The notes beneath the pieces are model-generated. The model ran no database searches, was not told the DNA's origin, and saw only the letters and a program-made list of their open reading frames with translations. Below, piece after piece: positions 50,404 through 58,417 of a DNA stretch of 64,000 nucleotides. The number at the start of each line of letters is the position of its first letter. Position 1 is the first letter of the stretch. This stretch comes from Chryseobacterium phosphatilyticum (GTDB lineage Bacteria; Bacteroidota; Bacteroidia; Flavobacteriales; Weeksellaceae): NCBI RefSeq assembly GCF_002899825.2, contig NZ_PPED02000008.1:1-64000 (forward strand). The letters are read 5' to 3'. The position numbers were made by a program, and so were the translations under genes.

Positions 50404-50556
50404 TTAGATGCATCCATAATGTCTTGGATCTCTGCAAACCAATCCTGCTGTACAACACAGGCCGGTAGGACAGTTCCAGTATTCGTCGCACATAATTAAA
50501 GCAGAAGCAATTCCGCCATCAATTTTCTTTAATTCGTTTCTTTTTAACTTTTTCAT
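50404..50556 (-). CDS. Double-glycine-leader, six-cysteine bacteriocin-like peptide
   Basis: The 50-residue product begins MKKLKRNELKKIDGG, a leader of the ComC/bacteriocin double-glycine type (basic, amphipathic, L at -12 and -7, GG at -2/-1). After the GG the predicted mature peptide has 35 residues with Cys at precursor positions 23, 29, 34, 35, 41 and 49, including the CPTGLCC segment, enough for three disulfides or for modification. Leaders like this are common in Chryseobacterium. A C39-peptidase ABC exporter would be expected to cut at GG, but none is in the window. It has its own terminator and lies between clpB and the sensory operon, all on the minus strand. Confidence 0.8.
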   Translation of the reverse strand: MKKLKRNELKKIDGGIASALIMCDEYWNCPTGLCCTAGLVCRDPRHYGCI

Positions 50557-50630
50557 ACTGATTTTTTTAGTTATTAATTTGTTGGATTATAAATATACTA
50601 ATATTTCACTACGAATGGATAAAATAAAAA

Positions 50631-50664
50631 AATAAGTGCTGCAGACCAGTCTGCAGCACTTATT
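50631..50664 (-). terminator. Terminator of clpB
   Basis: A perfect 16-bp inverted repeat (50631-50646 with 50649-50664) is followed by Ts on the minus strand, 32 bases after the clpB stop. Confidence 0.9.
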
Positions 50665-50695
50665 CACAAAAATAATGTATATGAAAAAAACTACT

Positions 50696-53290
50696 TTATT
50701 GTTCAGTTGGTCTGAATACCAGACCTGTTTCTACGAAATAATCTAAAGTGATTCTATCTCCGTCATTTACCTTTCCAGCCAGAATTTCTTTTGATAATTT
50801 GTTTAATACTTCCTGCTGAATAACTCTTTTCAATGGTCTTGCCCCGAAGGCCGGATCATATCCTTTATCCATCAGATAATCTACTGCGTCCTGAGTGAAA
50901 GTCATAATGATATTACGTTTAGCCAACATATCATTAAATCCTCTCAATTGATATTGAACGATTTTTCCGATTTCTTTTTTCCTTAAAGGCTGGAACAATA
51001 CAATTTCATCAATCCTGTTCAGGAATTCCGGACGTAAAGTCTGCTTCAATAAATCGAAGACTTCTTCTTTTGTTTTTTCAACGATCTCATCCTGATTTTC
51101 CTCATTCAGATTTTCAAAATTCTCCTGAATCAAATGCGATCCTAAATTTGAGGTCATGATGATAATTGAGTTTTTAAAATTAACAACACGTCCTTTATTA
51201 TCAGTTAGACGTCCGTCATCTAAAACTTGTAATAAAGTATTGAAAACATCCGGATGGGCTTTTTCAATCTCATCCAAAAGAACAACTGAATAAGGTCTTC
51301 TTCTTACCGCTTCTGTCAATTGCCCGCCTTCATCATATCCTACGTATCCCGGAGGAGCTCCTACCAATCTTGAAACACTGTGACGTTCCTGGTATTCACT
51401 CATGTCAATTCTTGTCATATTATTTTCATCATCGAATAAGAACTCTGCCAATGCTTTTGCAAGCTCAGTCTTACCAACACCTGTCGTTCCTAAGAATAAA
51501 AAGGATCCTATGGGTTTTTTATCATCACTCAATCCTGCCCTGTTTCTTCTGATAGCATCAGCTACCGCCTGAATGGCTTCATCCTGTCCTACGACTCTAT
51601 GGTGAAGTTCGGTCTCCAGATTTAATAATTTTTCTCTTTCAGACTGCAGCAACTTGGTTACAGGAATCCCTGTCCATTTTCCAATGACCTCAGAAATATT
51701 CTCTGCAGTTACCTCTTCTTTGATTAATTCATTCTGATGATTCTGCATTTCAAGCTCTACTTTGGCAAGCATTTCCTCTTTTTCACGAAGCTTTCCGTAT
51801 TGGATTTCCGCTACCTTAGCATAATCTCCGGCTCTGGAAGCTCTTTCTGCTTCATGCTTTAAGGATTCAATTTCTTTTTTGATCTGAGTTAAATCTTCGC
51901 TTTTCTGCTTTTCTTTCAACCACTTGGCATTGATTTCATTTCTCTGCTCAGAAATTTTGGCAATATCTTCTTTCAGGTGGTCAATTTTTGTTTGGTTGCC
52001 CTCTCTTGAAATCGCTGCCAGTTCAATTTCGAGCTGCATTAATTTTCTGTCCAGAACATCAAGTTCTTCCGGTTTTGAATTGATTTCCATCCTCAACTTA
52101 GCAGAAGCTTCATCAATAAGGTCTATTGCTTTATCCGGTAAGAAACGATCTGAAATATATCTTTGAGACATCTCCACGGCGGCAATAATTGCTTCGTCTT
52201 TGATTCTTACCTTGTGGTGTGCTTCATATTTATCTTTAATTCCACGAAGGATAGAGATTGCTGATTCTGTGTCCGGCTCTTCGACCATGACTTTCTGGAA
52301 ACGTCTTTCTAATGCCTTATCCTTTTCAAAATACTTTTGGTATTCGTTCAGGGTAGTCGCTCCAATTGCCCTTAATTCTCCTCTTGCCAAAGCGGGTTTT
52401 AATATATTGGCTGCATCCATTGCTCCTTCGCCACCTCCGGCTCCAACCAGAGTGTGGATCTCGTCGATGAAAAGAATAATCTGCCCATCAGACTTGGTTA
52501 CTTCATTTACTACTGATTTCAAACGCTCTTCAAACTCCCCTTTGTATTTTGCTCCAGCGATCAAAGCTCCCATATCCAATGAATATAATGTTTTATCCAT
52601 CAGATTTTCAGGAACATCTCCATTGATAATTCGATGAGCAATCCCTTCAGCAATGGCCGTTTTACCAACTCCAGGTTCTCCGATAAGGATAGGATTGTTT
52701 TTGGTTCTTCTGGAAAGGATTTGTAACACTCTTCTGATTTCTTCATCACGTCCGATCACGGGATCCAATTTCCCTTCCGCAGCTAATTCATTGAAGTTTT
52801 TTGCGTATTTATTTAAGGATTGGTAAGTTTCTTCTGAGCTGGCAGAAGTGGCTTTGCTTCCTTTTCTTAATTCTTTAATTCCTCCTTCCAGTAAACTTTT
52901 TGTAACGCCCATATCTTTCAGCATTTTGGATACTTCAGAGCTTGTTTCTAAAAGAGAGAGCCACAAATGTTCTATGGTTACATACTCATCGCCCATTTTC
53001 TTTGCAATATTAGGAGCGTCCAGCAAAACTTTATTGGCTGATTGTGAAAGATAAATGCTTCCTCCCTGTACCTTAGGAAGTTTTTCAAGACTTTCACGGT
53101 TTCGCTCCCGTACTAAATTAGCATCTGCTTCAGATTTCTTTAATAAAAATGGCGATATATTTTCATCCACCTGAAAGATTCCTTCAAGGAGATGTTGAGG
53201 TTCGATACTTTGATTGCCCAATTCCATTGCAACCTGTTGAGCTGCCTGGATGGCTTCTTGTGATTTTACAGTATATTGGTTTAAGTTCAT
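50696..53290 (-). CDS. clpB: ATP-dependent disaggregase ClpB
   Basis: The 864-residue AAA+ chaperone pulls proteins out of aggregates together with DnaK. The ClpN domain covers about 1-145. The first Walker A is GEPGVGKTAIAEG (about 203-215), with Walker B ILFIDEIHTLVG. A middle coiled coil covers about 395-525. The second Walker A is GTTGVGKTELAKAL (about 602-615), with VVLLDEIEKAHPDVF and the D2-small ending DGDRITLD. There is no IGF loop for ClpP, as expected for ClpB. Length is normal and the gene is monocistronic. No CIRCE element is visible upstream. Confidence 0.97.
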   Translation of the reverse strand: MNLNQYTVKSQEAIQAAQQVAMELGNQSIEPQHLLEGIFQVDENISPFLLKKSEADANLVRERNRESLEKLPKVQGGSIYLSQSANKVLLDAPNIAKKMGDEYVTIEHLWLSLLETSSEVSKMLKDMGVTKSLLEGGIKELRKGSKATSASSEETYQSLNKYAKNFNELAAEGKLDPVIGRDEEIRRVLQILSRRTKNNPILIGEPGVGKTAIAEGIAHRIINGDVPENLMDKTLYSLDMGALIAGAKYKGEFEERLKSVVNEVTKSDGQIILFIDEIHTLVGAGGGEGAMDAANILKPALARGELRAIGATTLNEYQKYFEKDKALERRFQKVMVEEPDTESAISILRGIKDKYEAHHKVRIKDEAIIAAVEMSQRYISDRFLPDKAIDLIDEASAKLRMEINSKPEELDVLDRKLMQLEIELAAISREGNQTKIDHLKEDIAKISEQRNEINAKWLKEKQKSEDLTQIKKEIESLKHEAERASRAGDYAKVAEIQYGKLREKEEMLAKVELEMQNHQNELIKEEVTAENISEVIGKWTGIPVTKLLQSEREKLLNLETELHHRVVGQDEAIQAVADAIRRNRAGLSDDKKPIGSFLFLGTTGVGKTELAKALAEFLFDDENNMTRIDMSEYQERHSVSRLVGAPPGYVGYDEGGQLTEAVRRRPYSVVLLDEIEKAHPDVFNTLLQVLDDGRLTDNKGRVVNFKNSIIIMTSNLGSHLIQENFENLNEENQDEIVEKTKEEVFDLLKQTLRPEFLNRIDEIVLFQPLRKKEIGKIVQYQLRGFNDMLAKRNIIMTFTQDAVDYLMDKGYDPAFGARPLKRVIQQEVLNKLSKEILAGKVNDGDRITLDYFVETGLVFRPTEQ

Positions 53291-53681
53291 ATTGTATATA
53301 TATTTTTGGTAATGATTCGTTTTGGTTGAATTGTAAAAAAGGACATCAAGAAACTCAATTTTCAGGCTCAGTTTCTTAATGCCATCAATTATTTAATCAT
53401 TTAATCGATGACTGTATCGCAAAAACTGTTCAATTATTAAATTTATAAAAAATATGGACAAAATTTCCGAAATTACTATTTTTAACGTAAAATTAACTTG
53501 ACAAAATTTCCGGTTCTGTAAATTTTTCTTAAAATCTATGAACAATTAGTCATATCGAGGAAAACGATAAAAGTGTGAAGCTGTAAAATGATTCCAAAAG
53601 AAATGTTTTTAAAACTTTATTTCTTTTAGCATCAAAAAAACAACAGATTAAATCAGAATAACTATTTTTGCATTTTTACAG
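53291..53681. other. Divergent regulatory region between clpB and the TetR gene
   Basis: No gene is visible in this 391-bp gap. It contains a 13-bp direct repeat GACAAAATTTCCG at 53457-53469 and 53500-53512 (43 bp apart), a weak inverted repeat AAGAAACT/AGTTTCTT (53348-53355 with 53370-53377), and the -7 box TATTTTTG (53663-53670) placed 11 bases before the TetR ATG. Confidence 0.6.
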
Positions 53682-54260
53682 ATGGAACTTAAAGAAAAAC
53701 AAAGGAAAATATTAAATGTGGCAGTAGAGCTTTTCAAAGAGAAGGGCTATATGGGTAGTTCTGTAAGGGACCTGGCTACAAAACTTAATATTAAGGCAGC
53801 TTCACTCTATGCTCATATCCGTTCAAAGGAAGAAATTCTGGAATGGATTTGTTTTGGGATTGCACAGACGTTTTTCGATGAGCTACAGGAAGTAAAAAAT
53901 ACTGATATTGCTCCAAAAGATAAATTGAATCTTTTCCTGGACAAGCATTTATCAGTTGTTCTTAAAAATCGCGATGTCACTCACATCTATTCCAATGAGT
54001 GGAAACATCTGGAAGAAAGACTTCCGGAATTCGTGGAATTAAGGAAAAATTACCAGCAGGAAGTTGAAGAACTTATTTCAGAGATTTACAAAGCAGAAAA
54101 CTGGGATTTAAAATCACCATCTTTTACAACAAGATTTATTCTCCATACCTTAAATAACTCTTATTTCTGGTTCAAGAGAAGCAGTGATTCTACGGATGAA
54201 ATTACCGATGAAATAAGAGATAAAATTCTTTTTGGGCTGCTTGGAAACCAAAAATCGTAG
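53682..54260 (+). CDS. TetR/AcrR-family regulator, PaaR-like
   Basis: The 192-residue protein has an N-terminal helix-turn-helix (about 5-52: ILNVAVELFKEKGYMGSSVRDLATKLNIKAASLYAHIRSKEE in outline; YMGSSVRDLA and ASLYAHIRSK are the recognition parts) and an all-helical ligand domain. Its position just before paaK, and a TetR-style palindrome at 54505-54518, fit a PaaR-type repressor released by phenylacetyl-CoA. That assignment rests on context and is not certain. The predicted leader before the ATG is only a few bases long. Confidence 0.85.
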   Translation: MELKEKQRKILNVAVELFKEKGYMGSSVRDLATKLNIKAASLYAHIRSKEEILEWICFGIAQTFFDELQEVKNTDIAPKDKLNLFLDKHLSVVLKNRDVTHIYSNEWKHLEERLPEFVELRKNYQQEVEELISEIYKAENWDLKSPSFTTRFILHTLNNSYFWFKRSSDSTDEITDEIRDKILFGLLGNQKS

Positions 54261-54388
54261 CACTTTTATGTTCCTCCCCGGGAAGTCTCAATGATTTTTA
54301 TTGAAGATCTTATTGCAGATTTTCTGGCTCCCCCTTATATTTCCCTCTGAATGACAACTGACAACAAGTAAATTAAGTAACATACTTT

Positions 54389-54396
54389 TAACTTTG
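54389..54396 (+). promoter_or_regulatory. Candidate -7 box for the paa cluster
   Basis: TAACTTTG fits TAnnTTTG, 130 bases upstream of the paaK ATG. The -33 TTG is not evident. The operator-like palindrome lies downstream of it, so a repressor there would act as a roadblock. Confidence 0.4.
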
Positions 54397-54468
54397 TCAT
54401 CAGGTAAGAGATCGTTCTCTGGCAATTTGTTATTTAGAATTATTCAAAATATGACGAAAGTCATAAAA

Positions 54469-54518
54469 ATTTTGTCAGCTAACAAAATCTTTTTAAATTT
54501 ACACCTAACAAATGTTAG
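54469..54518. promoter_or_regulatory. PaaR-like operator and a second inverted repeat before paaK
   Basis: CTAACA-AA-TGTTAG (54505-54518) is a perfect 6-2-6 palindrome. It matches my recollection of the Thermus PaaR site CnAACGnnCGTTnG except for the G/C pair next to the centre. A second repeat, ATTTTGT-6-ACAAAAT (54469-54475 with 54482-54488), also contains GCTAACAAA. Both lie within 60 bases of the paaK ATG at 54527. Confidence 0.65.
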
Positions 54519-54526
54519 TTAGTGTT

Positions 54527-55843
54527 ATGGATTTTTCAGTTGAATATCTGGAGCTGGGTCAATTGAGACAGCTTCAATCTGACCGATTGACCAATTTGAT
54601 GGGATATCTCGGGGAGAAGTCAGAATTTTATAGTAGAAAATTTGATGAATTGAATATATCTCCACAAGATATAACGTCAATTGAAGATATCACGAAACTT
54701 CCCATTACCTATAAACAGGATCTAAGAGATCATTATCCGTTTGGATTATGTACTGTTCCGAAAAGTGAACTTCAAAGAATCCACTGCTCAAGCGGAACAA
54801 CGGGAAAGCCAACGGTAGTAGGATACACCAAAGAAGATGTTGATCTTTTTAGCGAAGTGGTCGCAAGATCTTTACATGCTGCGGGAGCCAGACCGGGAAT
54901 GCAATTGCATAATGCCTATGGATATGGTATTTTCACAGGAGGGCTTGGGCTTCATTATGGAGCTGAAAAACTAGGGATGAGCGTTCTTCCAATTTCCGGG
55001 GGGATGACTGCAAGACAGGTTGATCTGATTATAGATTTTAAACCGGAGGTGATATGCTGTTCCCCATCATATGCCTTAACAATAGCAGATGAATTTGCTA
55101 AAAGAGGAATCTTTGCTGATGAAATAAGCTTACAATATGCTGTATTAGGATCAGAGCCATGGACGGAGATTATCAGAGGTCACATTGAAGAAAGATTAGG
55201 TGTTCACGCCACCAATATCTATGGATTGAGTGAAATTATTGGCCCCGGAGTCTCAATGGAGGATTTTGAGGAAAAAGGAGGAGCATATATTTGGGAAGAT
55301 CATTTCTATCCTGAAATTTTAGATCCCGTGACAAAGCAACCGGTACCATTTGGAGAAGAAGGAGTACTGGTGATTACGACATTGACTAAAAAAGCAATGC
55401 CGCTTTTGCGTTACTGGACAAACGATATTACCAGTCTTTATTATGACGGGAATGCCAAAAGAACAATGGTGAAAATGAAACCAATTGTTGGCAGGGCAGA
55501 TGATATGCTGATTGTAAGAGGGGTAAATGTTTATCCAAGTCAGATTGAAGATGCTTTTTCTCATGTAAAAGGAGTCGTTCCTAACTACTATTTGACCCCC
55601 ATTGAAAAAGAACATATGTGTGTAGCATTGGATATTGATGTGGAGGTTGATGATGATTTTGTAAAAGATCAAAAAATAGGCGCCCATACCGATGATTATT
55701 TTAATTTTGTCGGAAACTTTGGAAAAAATATAGAAAACGAAATAAAAAAGCGGGTAGGAATCACTACAAAAGTGAAAGTTCATGCCCAGGACAGCCTGCC
55801 AAAGTGTGAAGGTGGAAAAATTAATAGAATACTAAAAAAATAA
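54527..55843 (+). CDS. paaK: Phenylacetate-CoA ligase
   Basis: The 438-residue enzyme activates phenylacetate with ATP and CoA, opening the aerobic pathway. The AMP-binding P-loop is CSSGTTGKPTVVGYT (about 87-101), followed by IYGLSEIIGPG (about 230-240) and the hinge GRADDMLIVRGVNVYPSQIE (about 322-341). Length equals that of known PaaK. An in-frame ATG at 54512 lies inside the operator palindrome, so the ATG at 54527 (MDFSVEYLE) is chosen. Its stop codon overlaps the paaE ATG by one base (TAATG), which indicates coupled translation. Confidence 0.95.
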   Translation: MDFSVEYLELGQLRQLQSDRLTNLMGYLGEKSEFYSRKFDELNISPQDITSIEDITKLPITYKQDLRDHYPFGLCTVPKSELQRIHCSSGTTGKPTVVGYTKEDVDLFSEVVARSLHAAGARPGMQLHNAYGYGIFTGGLGLHYGAEKLGMSVLPISGGMTARQVDLIIDFKPEVICCSPSYALTIADEFAKRGIFADEISLQYAVLGSEPWTEIIRGHIEERLGVHATNIYGLSEIIGPGVSMEDFEEKGGAYIWEDHFYPEILDPVTKQPVPFGEEGVLVITTLTKKAMPLLRYWTNDITSLYYDGNAKRTMVKMKPIVGRADDMLIVRGVNVYPSQIEDAFSHVKGVVPNYYLTPIEKEHMCVALDIDVEVDDDFVKDQKIGAHTDDYFNFVGNFGKNIENEIKKRVGITTKVKVHAQDSLPKCEGGKINRILKK

Positions 55844-56928
55844 TGAATTCATTTTATAAACTTAAAACAGTTAAAGTTCAGAAAGATACATCGGAAGCGG
55901 TAAGTGTGGCGGTGGAAATTCCTGAAGAACTGAAAGATAAGTTCAGGTTCAAACAAGGACAATATCTTAATTTTCGGATGATGATCAACGGAAATGAAGA
56001 AAGACGTTCTTACTCAATCTGTAATGCTCCCAGTGAAAAAAGCAATACACTGGAAGTATTGGTGAAGCTATTGGAAGGCGGAAAAGTGTCCGGATACTTC
56101 AATGAGCATCTTCATATGGATGAGCTGTTGGAAGTAATGCCTCCGATGGGCGGTTTTAATACGTCCTACCATCCTACCAATGTAAAAACGTATGTAGGCT
56201 TAGCAGCAGGAAGTGGAATTACACCTGTTTTGTCCAATATTAAAGAGAGTCTTTATCAGGAACCAGACAGTAATGCTTATCTGTTTTATAGCAACAGAAG
56301 CATGGATCATGTTTTAAGAAAGACTGAAATTGATAAGCTGGTGGAACAGTTCAATGGCAGACTTAAGGTGGTTTACCTCGTAAGTCGTGAGAAGCACGCA
56401 GATCCTGTTTTTGAAGGAAGAATTTCTGCTGAGAAACTTGAACAACTGTTTGAAAGATATACAGATATTGATGTAAAGGAATCCACCTATTTTATTTGTG
56501 GCCCTTCAGAAATGATCAAAGGAATTGCTGACTATCTGAAAAAAGATAAAAAAGTACCAGCAATTCAGGTGTTGTTTGAATACTTCACTGCCCCTGATGA
56601 AGAAAATACAGAGGAAATGAGTGATGAATTCAAAGCGATTGCCAACATTGAAAGTATGGTAACCGTAATTATTGACGATGATGAATATTCGTTCCACCTT
56701 AATTCTAAAAAAGAGAGTATCTTAGATAAAGCATTGAAAGACAATCTTCCTGTACCTTTTGCGTGTAAAGGAGGAGTGTGTTGTACGTGTAAAGCGGAGG
56801 TTCTGGAAGGAGAGGTTTTTATGGAGAAGAACTATGCGCTTACCGAAGACGAAGTAGCCAGAGGTTACGTTCTTACCTGTCAATGTCACCCGACAACGAA
56901 TGTGGTGATGCTTAATTATGATGTTTAA
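55843..56928 (+). CDS. paaE: Phenylacetyl-CoA epoxidase reductase subunit
   Basis: The 361-residue NAD(P)H-dependent iron-sulfur flavoprotein feeds electrons to the PaaABC di-iron oxygenase. The FAD site is RRSYSICNAP (about 64-73), the nucleotide site GLAAGSGITPVLSN (about 120-133) and the C-terminal plant-type [2Fe-2S] domain CKGGVCCTC (from residue 308) with a last Cys in VLTCQCHP. Domain order is as in E. coli PaaE. In this cluster it comes before paaA, not after paaD as in E. coli. It is followed by 76 bases containing a perfect 16-base palindrome. Confidence 0.94.
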   Translation: MNSFYKLKTVKVQKDTSEAVSVAVEIPEELKDKFRFKQGQYLNFRMMINGNEERRSYSICNAPSEKSNTLEVLVKLLEGGKVSGYFNEHLHMDELLEVMPPMGGFNTSYHPTNVKTYVGLAAGSGITPVLSNIKESLYQEPDSNAYLFYSNRSMDHVLRKTEIDKLVEQFNGRLKVVYLVSREKHADPVFEGRISAEKLEQLFERYTDIDVKESTYFICGPSEMIKGIADYLKKDKKVPAIQVLFEYFTAPDEENTEEMSDEFKAIANIESMVTVIIDDDEYSFHLNSKKESILDKALKDNLPVPFACKGGVCCTCKAEVLEGEVFMEKNYALTEDEVARGYVLTCQCHPTTNVVMLNYDV

Positions 56929-56953
56929 ATTGTATTAACGATTGAATGTAAAT

Positions 56954-56969
56954 TGTATTCATGAATACA
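56954..56969. repeat. Palindrome in the paaE-paaA gap
   Basis: TGTATTCATGAATACA is a perfect 16-base palindrome, flanked by further TACATTAATAC-type words. The same words build the larger inverted repeat at 63637-63705 before paaH. Confidence 0.7.
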
Positions 56970-57004
56970 TTAATACTTTTTACATTTTACAAAAAGACAA
57001 AAAA

Positions 57005-57943
57005 ATGGACTTAGAAAAATTTGTTCAATACGTTCACGAAGAAAATAAAGTAGAACCAAAAGATGTAATGCCTGATGATTACAGAAAGTTACTGGTTCGT
57101 CAGATATCGCAACATGCTCATTCGGAGATAGTAGGAATGCTGCCCGAAGCTAACTGGATTTCCAGGGCACCTTCATTGAGAAGAAAGATGGCTCTTTTGG
57201 CCAAAGTTCAGGATGAGGCAGGTCATGGTTTATACCTTTATTCCGCCACTGAAACATTAGGAGATGGAAGCATCAGAGCTGACCGGGATGCGACTTATGA
57301 TGATATGCTCGAAGGAAAAGCGAAGTATTCAAGTATCTTCAATTACCCAACGCTGAGTTGGGCTGATATCGGTGCGATCGGTTGGTTGGTTGATGGGGCA
57401 GCCATTATGAATCAGGTAATGTTGATGGGGAATTCCTATGGTCCTTATTCAAGAGCGATGGTTAAGATCTGTAAAGAAGAATCTTTCCACCAGAGACAAG
57501 GATATGAGATTTTGATGGCACTTTGCCGTGGTACCAAACAACAGAAAGAAATGGCCCAGGCTTCGTTAAACCGTTTCTGGTGGCCGGCTTTAATGATGTT
57601 TGGTCCCAATGATGACAGCTCACCCAACTCTAAAATCTCTATGAATTACAGAGTAAAAAGAGAAAGTAACGACAGTCTTCGTCAGAGATTTATCGACGTT
57701 ACAGTATCTCAGGCTGAATTCTTAGGGTTGACTGTTCCGGATAAAGATCTGAAATGGAATGAAGAAAGACAGCATTATGATTTTGGTGAACTTCCATGGG
57801 ATGAATTCATGGAAATTTTAAAAGGAAACGGGCCTTGCAACAAGAAACGTATCGAAACCAAGAGAAAGGCTCAAAGAGAAAATTCCTGGGTAAAAGAAGC
57901 CGCTGCAGCTTTTGCAGAAAAACAACAAAAAGAAGTAATATAA
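57005..57943 (+). CDS. paaA: Phenylacetyl-CoA epoxidase catalytic subunit
   Basis: The 312-residue ferritin-like subunit carries the di-iron centre that epoxidises the aromatic ring of phenylacetyl-CoA. Iron ligands fit two ExxH motifs: DEAGHGLYLYSATE (about 71-84; E72, H75) and KEESFHQRQGYEI (about 158-170; ESFH). EMLPEANW-like and SKISMNYRVKRESNDSLRQ segments are also typical. The frame runs upstream to 56942 through the palindrome, but the ATG at 57005 gives the family N-terminus MDLEKFVQYV. No SD is seen. It is the first of three adjacent oxygenase genes. Confidence 0.95.
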   Translation: MDLEKFVQYVHEENKVEPKDVMPDDYRKLLVRQISQHAHSEIVGMLPEANWISRAPSLRRKMALLAKVQDEAGHGLYLYSATETLGDGSIRADRDATYDDMLEGKAKYSSIFNYPTLSWADIGAIGWLVDGAAIMNQVMLMGNSYGPYSRAMVKICKEESFHQRQGYEILMALCRGTKQQKEMAQASLNRFWWPALMMFGPNDDSSPNSKISMNYRVKRESNDSLRQRFIDVTVSQAEFLGLTVPDKDLKWNEERQHYDFGELPWDEFMEILKGNGPCNKKRIETKRKAQRENSWVKEAAAAFAEKQQKEVI

Positions 57944-57954
57944 TTTAATGTATT

Positions 57955-58033
57955 AATTTGAAAATGTGCTAATTTGAAAAAATAACTATTGCAGATTAAT
58001 TTTCAAATTACCTAATTCTCAAATTTTCAAATT
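57955..58033. repeat. Word-repeat inverted array in the paaA-paaB gap
   Basis: AATTTGAAAA occurs at 57955-57964 and 57971-57980. Its exact reverse complement TTTTCAAATT occurs at 58000-58009 and 58024-58033. The two pairs can fold on each other. Confidence 0.75.
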
Positions 58034-58045
58034 CTCAATTAAAAT

Positions 58046-58327
58046 ATGGCAAATTTAGATATGTGGGAAGTGTTTATTCAGACTAAACCGGGATTATCCC
58101 ACAAACATGTTGGAATTGTACAGGCACCAACAGCAGAAATGGCTTTACAAAATGCAAGAGACGTCTATACAAGAAGAAAAGAAGGAACTTCTGTTTGGGT
58201 AGTTCCAAGCAAATATATCGTAACTTCAGAAGGAGTGGATAAAGAAGCTTTTTTTGATCCGGCTGATGACAAACTATACCGTCATCCAACTTTTTATGAG
58301 ATTCCTAACGACGTAAAAAATATGTAA
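58046..58327 (+). CDS. paaB: Phenylacetyl-CoA epoxidase small subunit
   Basis: The 93-residue protein matches the PaaB family in size and sequence: WEVFIQTKPGLSHKHVGIVQ (about 7-26), ALQNARDVYTRRKEG (about 34-48) and SVWVVPSKYI. It is required for oligomerisation of the PaaABC complex; it has no catalytic motif of its own. It lies between word-repeat-rich gaps of 102 and 90 bases, which is wide for subunits of one complex. Confidence 0.94.
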   Translation: MANLDMWEVFIQTKPGLSHKHVGIVQAPTAEMALQNARDVYTRRKEGTSVWVVPSKYIVTSEGVDKEAFFDPADDKLYRHPTFYEIPNDVKNM

Positions 58328-58348
58328 TTAATAAAGACTTCAAGATGT

Positions 58349-58410
58349 TAGATCTCAGGTATCAGACTTTTTTGTCAATCTGAAATCTAGTGTCTGAAAT
58401 CTGAAATCTA
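58349..58410. repeat. Word-repeat inverted array in the paaB-paaC gap
   Basis: A 19-base arm (58349-58367) matches the reverse complement of 58392-58410 at 16 of 19 positions. TCTGAAATC occurs three times (58379, 58393 and 58400). The words differ from those in the gap before. Confidence 0.7.
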
Positions 58411-58417
58411 CTAAACA

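Noticed and set aside
52200..52637. 145-codon plus-strand frame inside clpB
   Set aside because: Antisense to conserved AAA+ sequence; no independent start region or motif.
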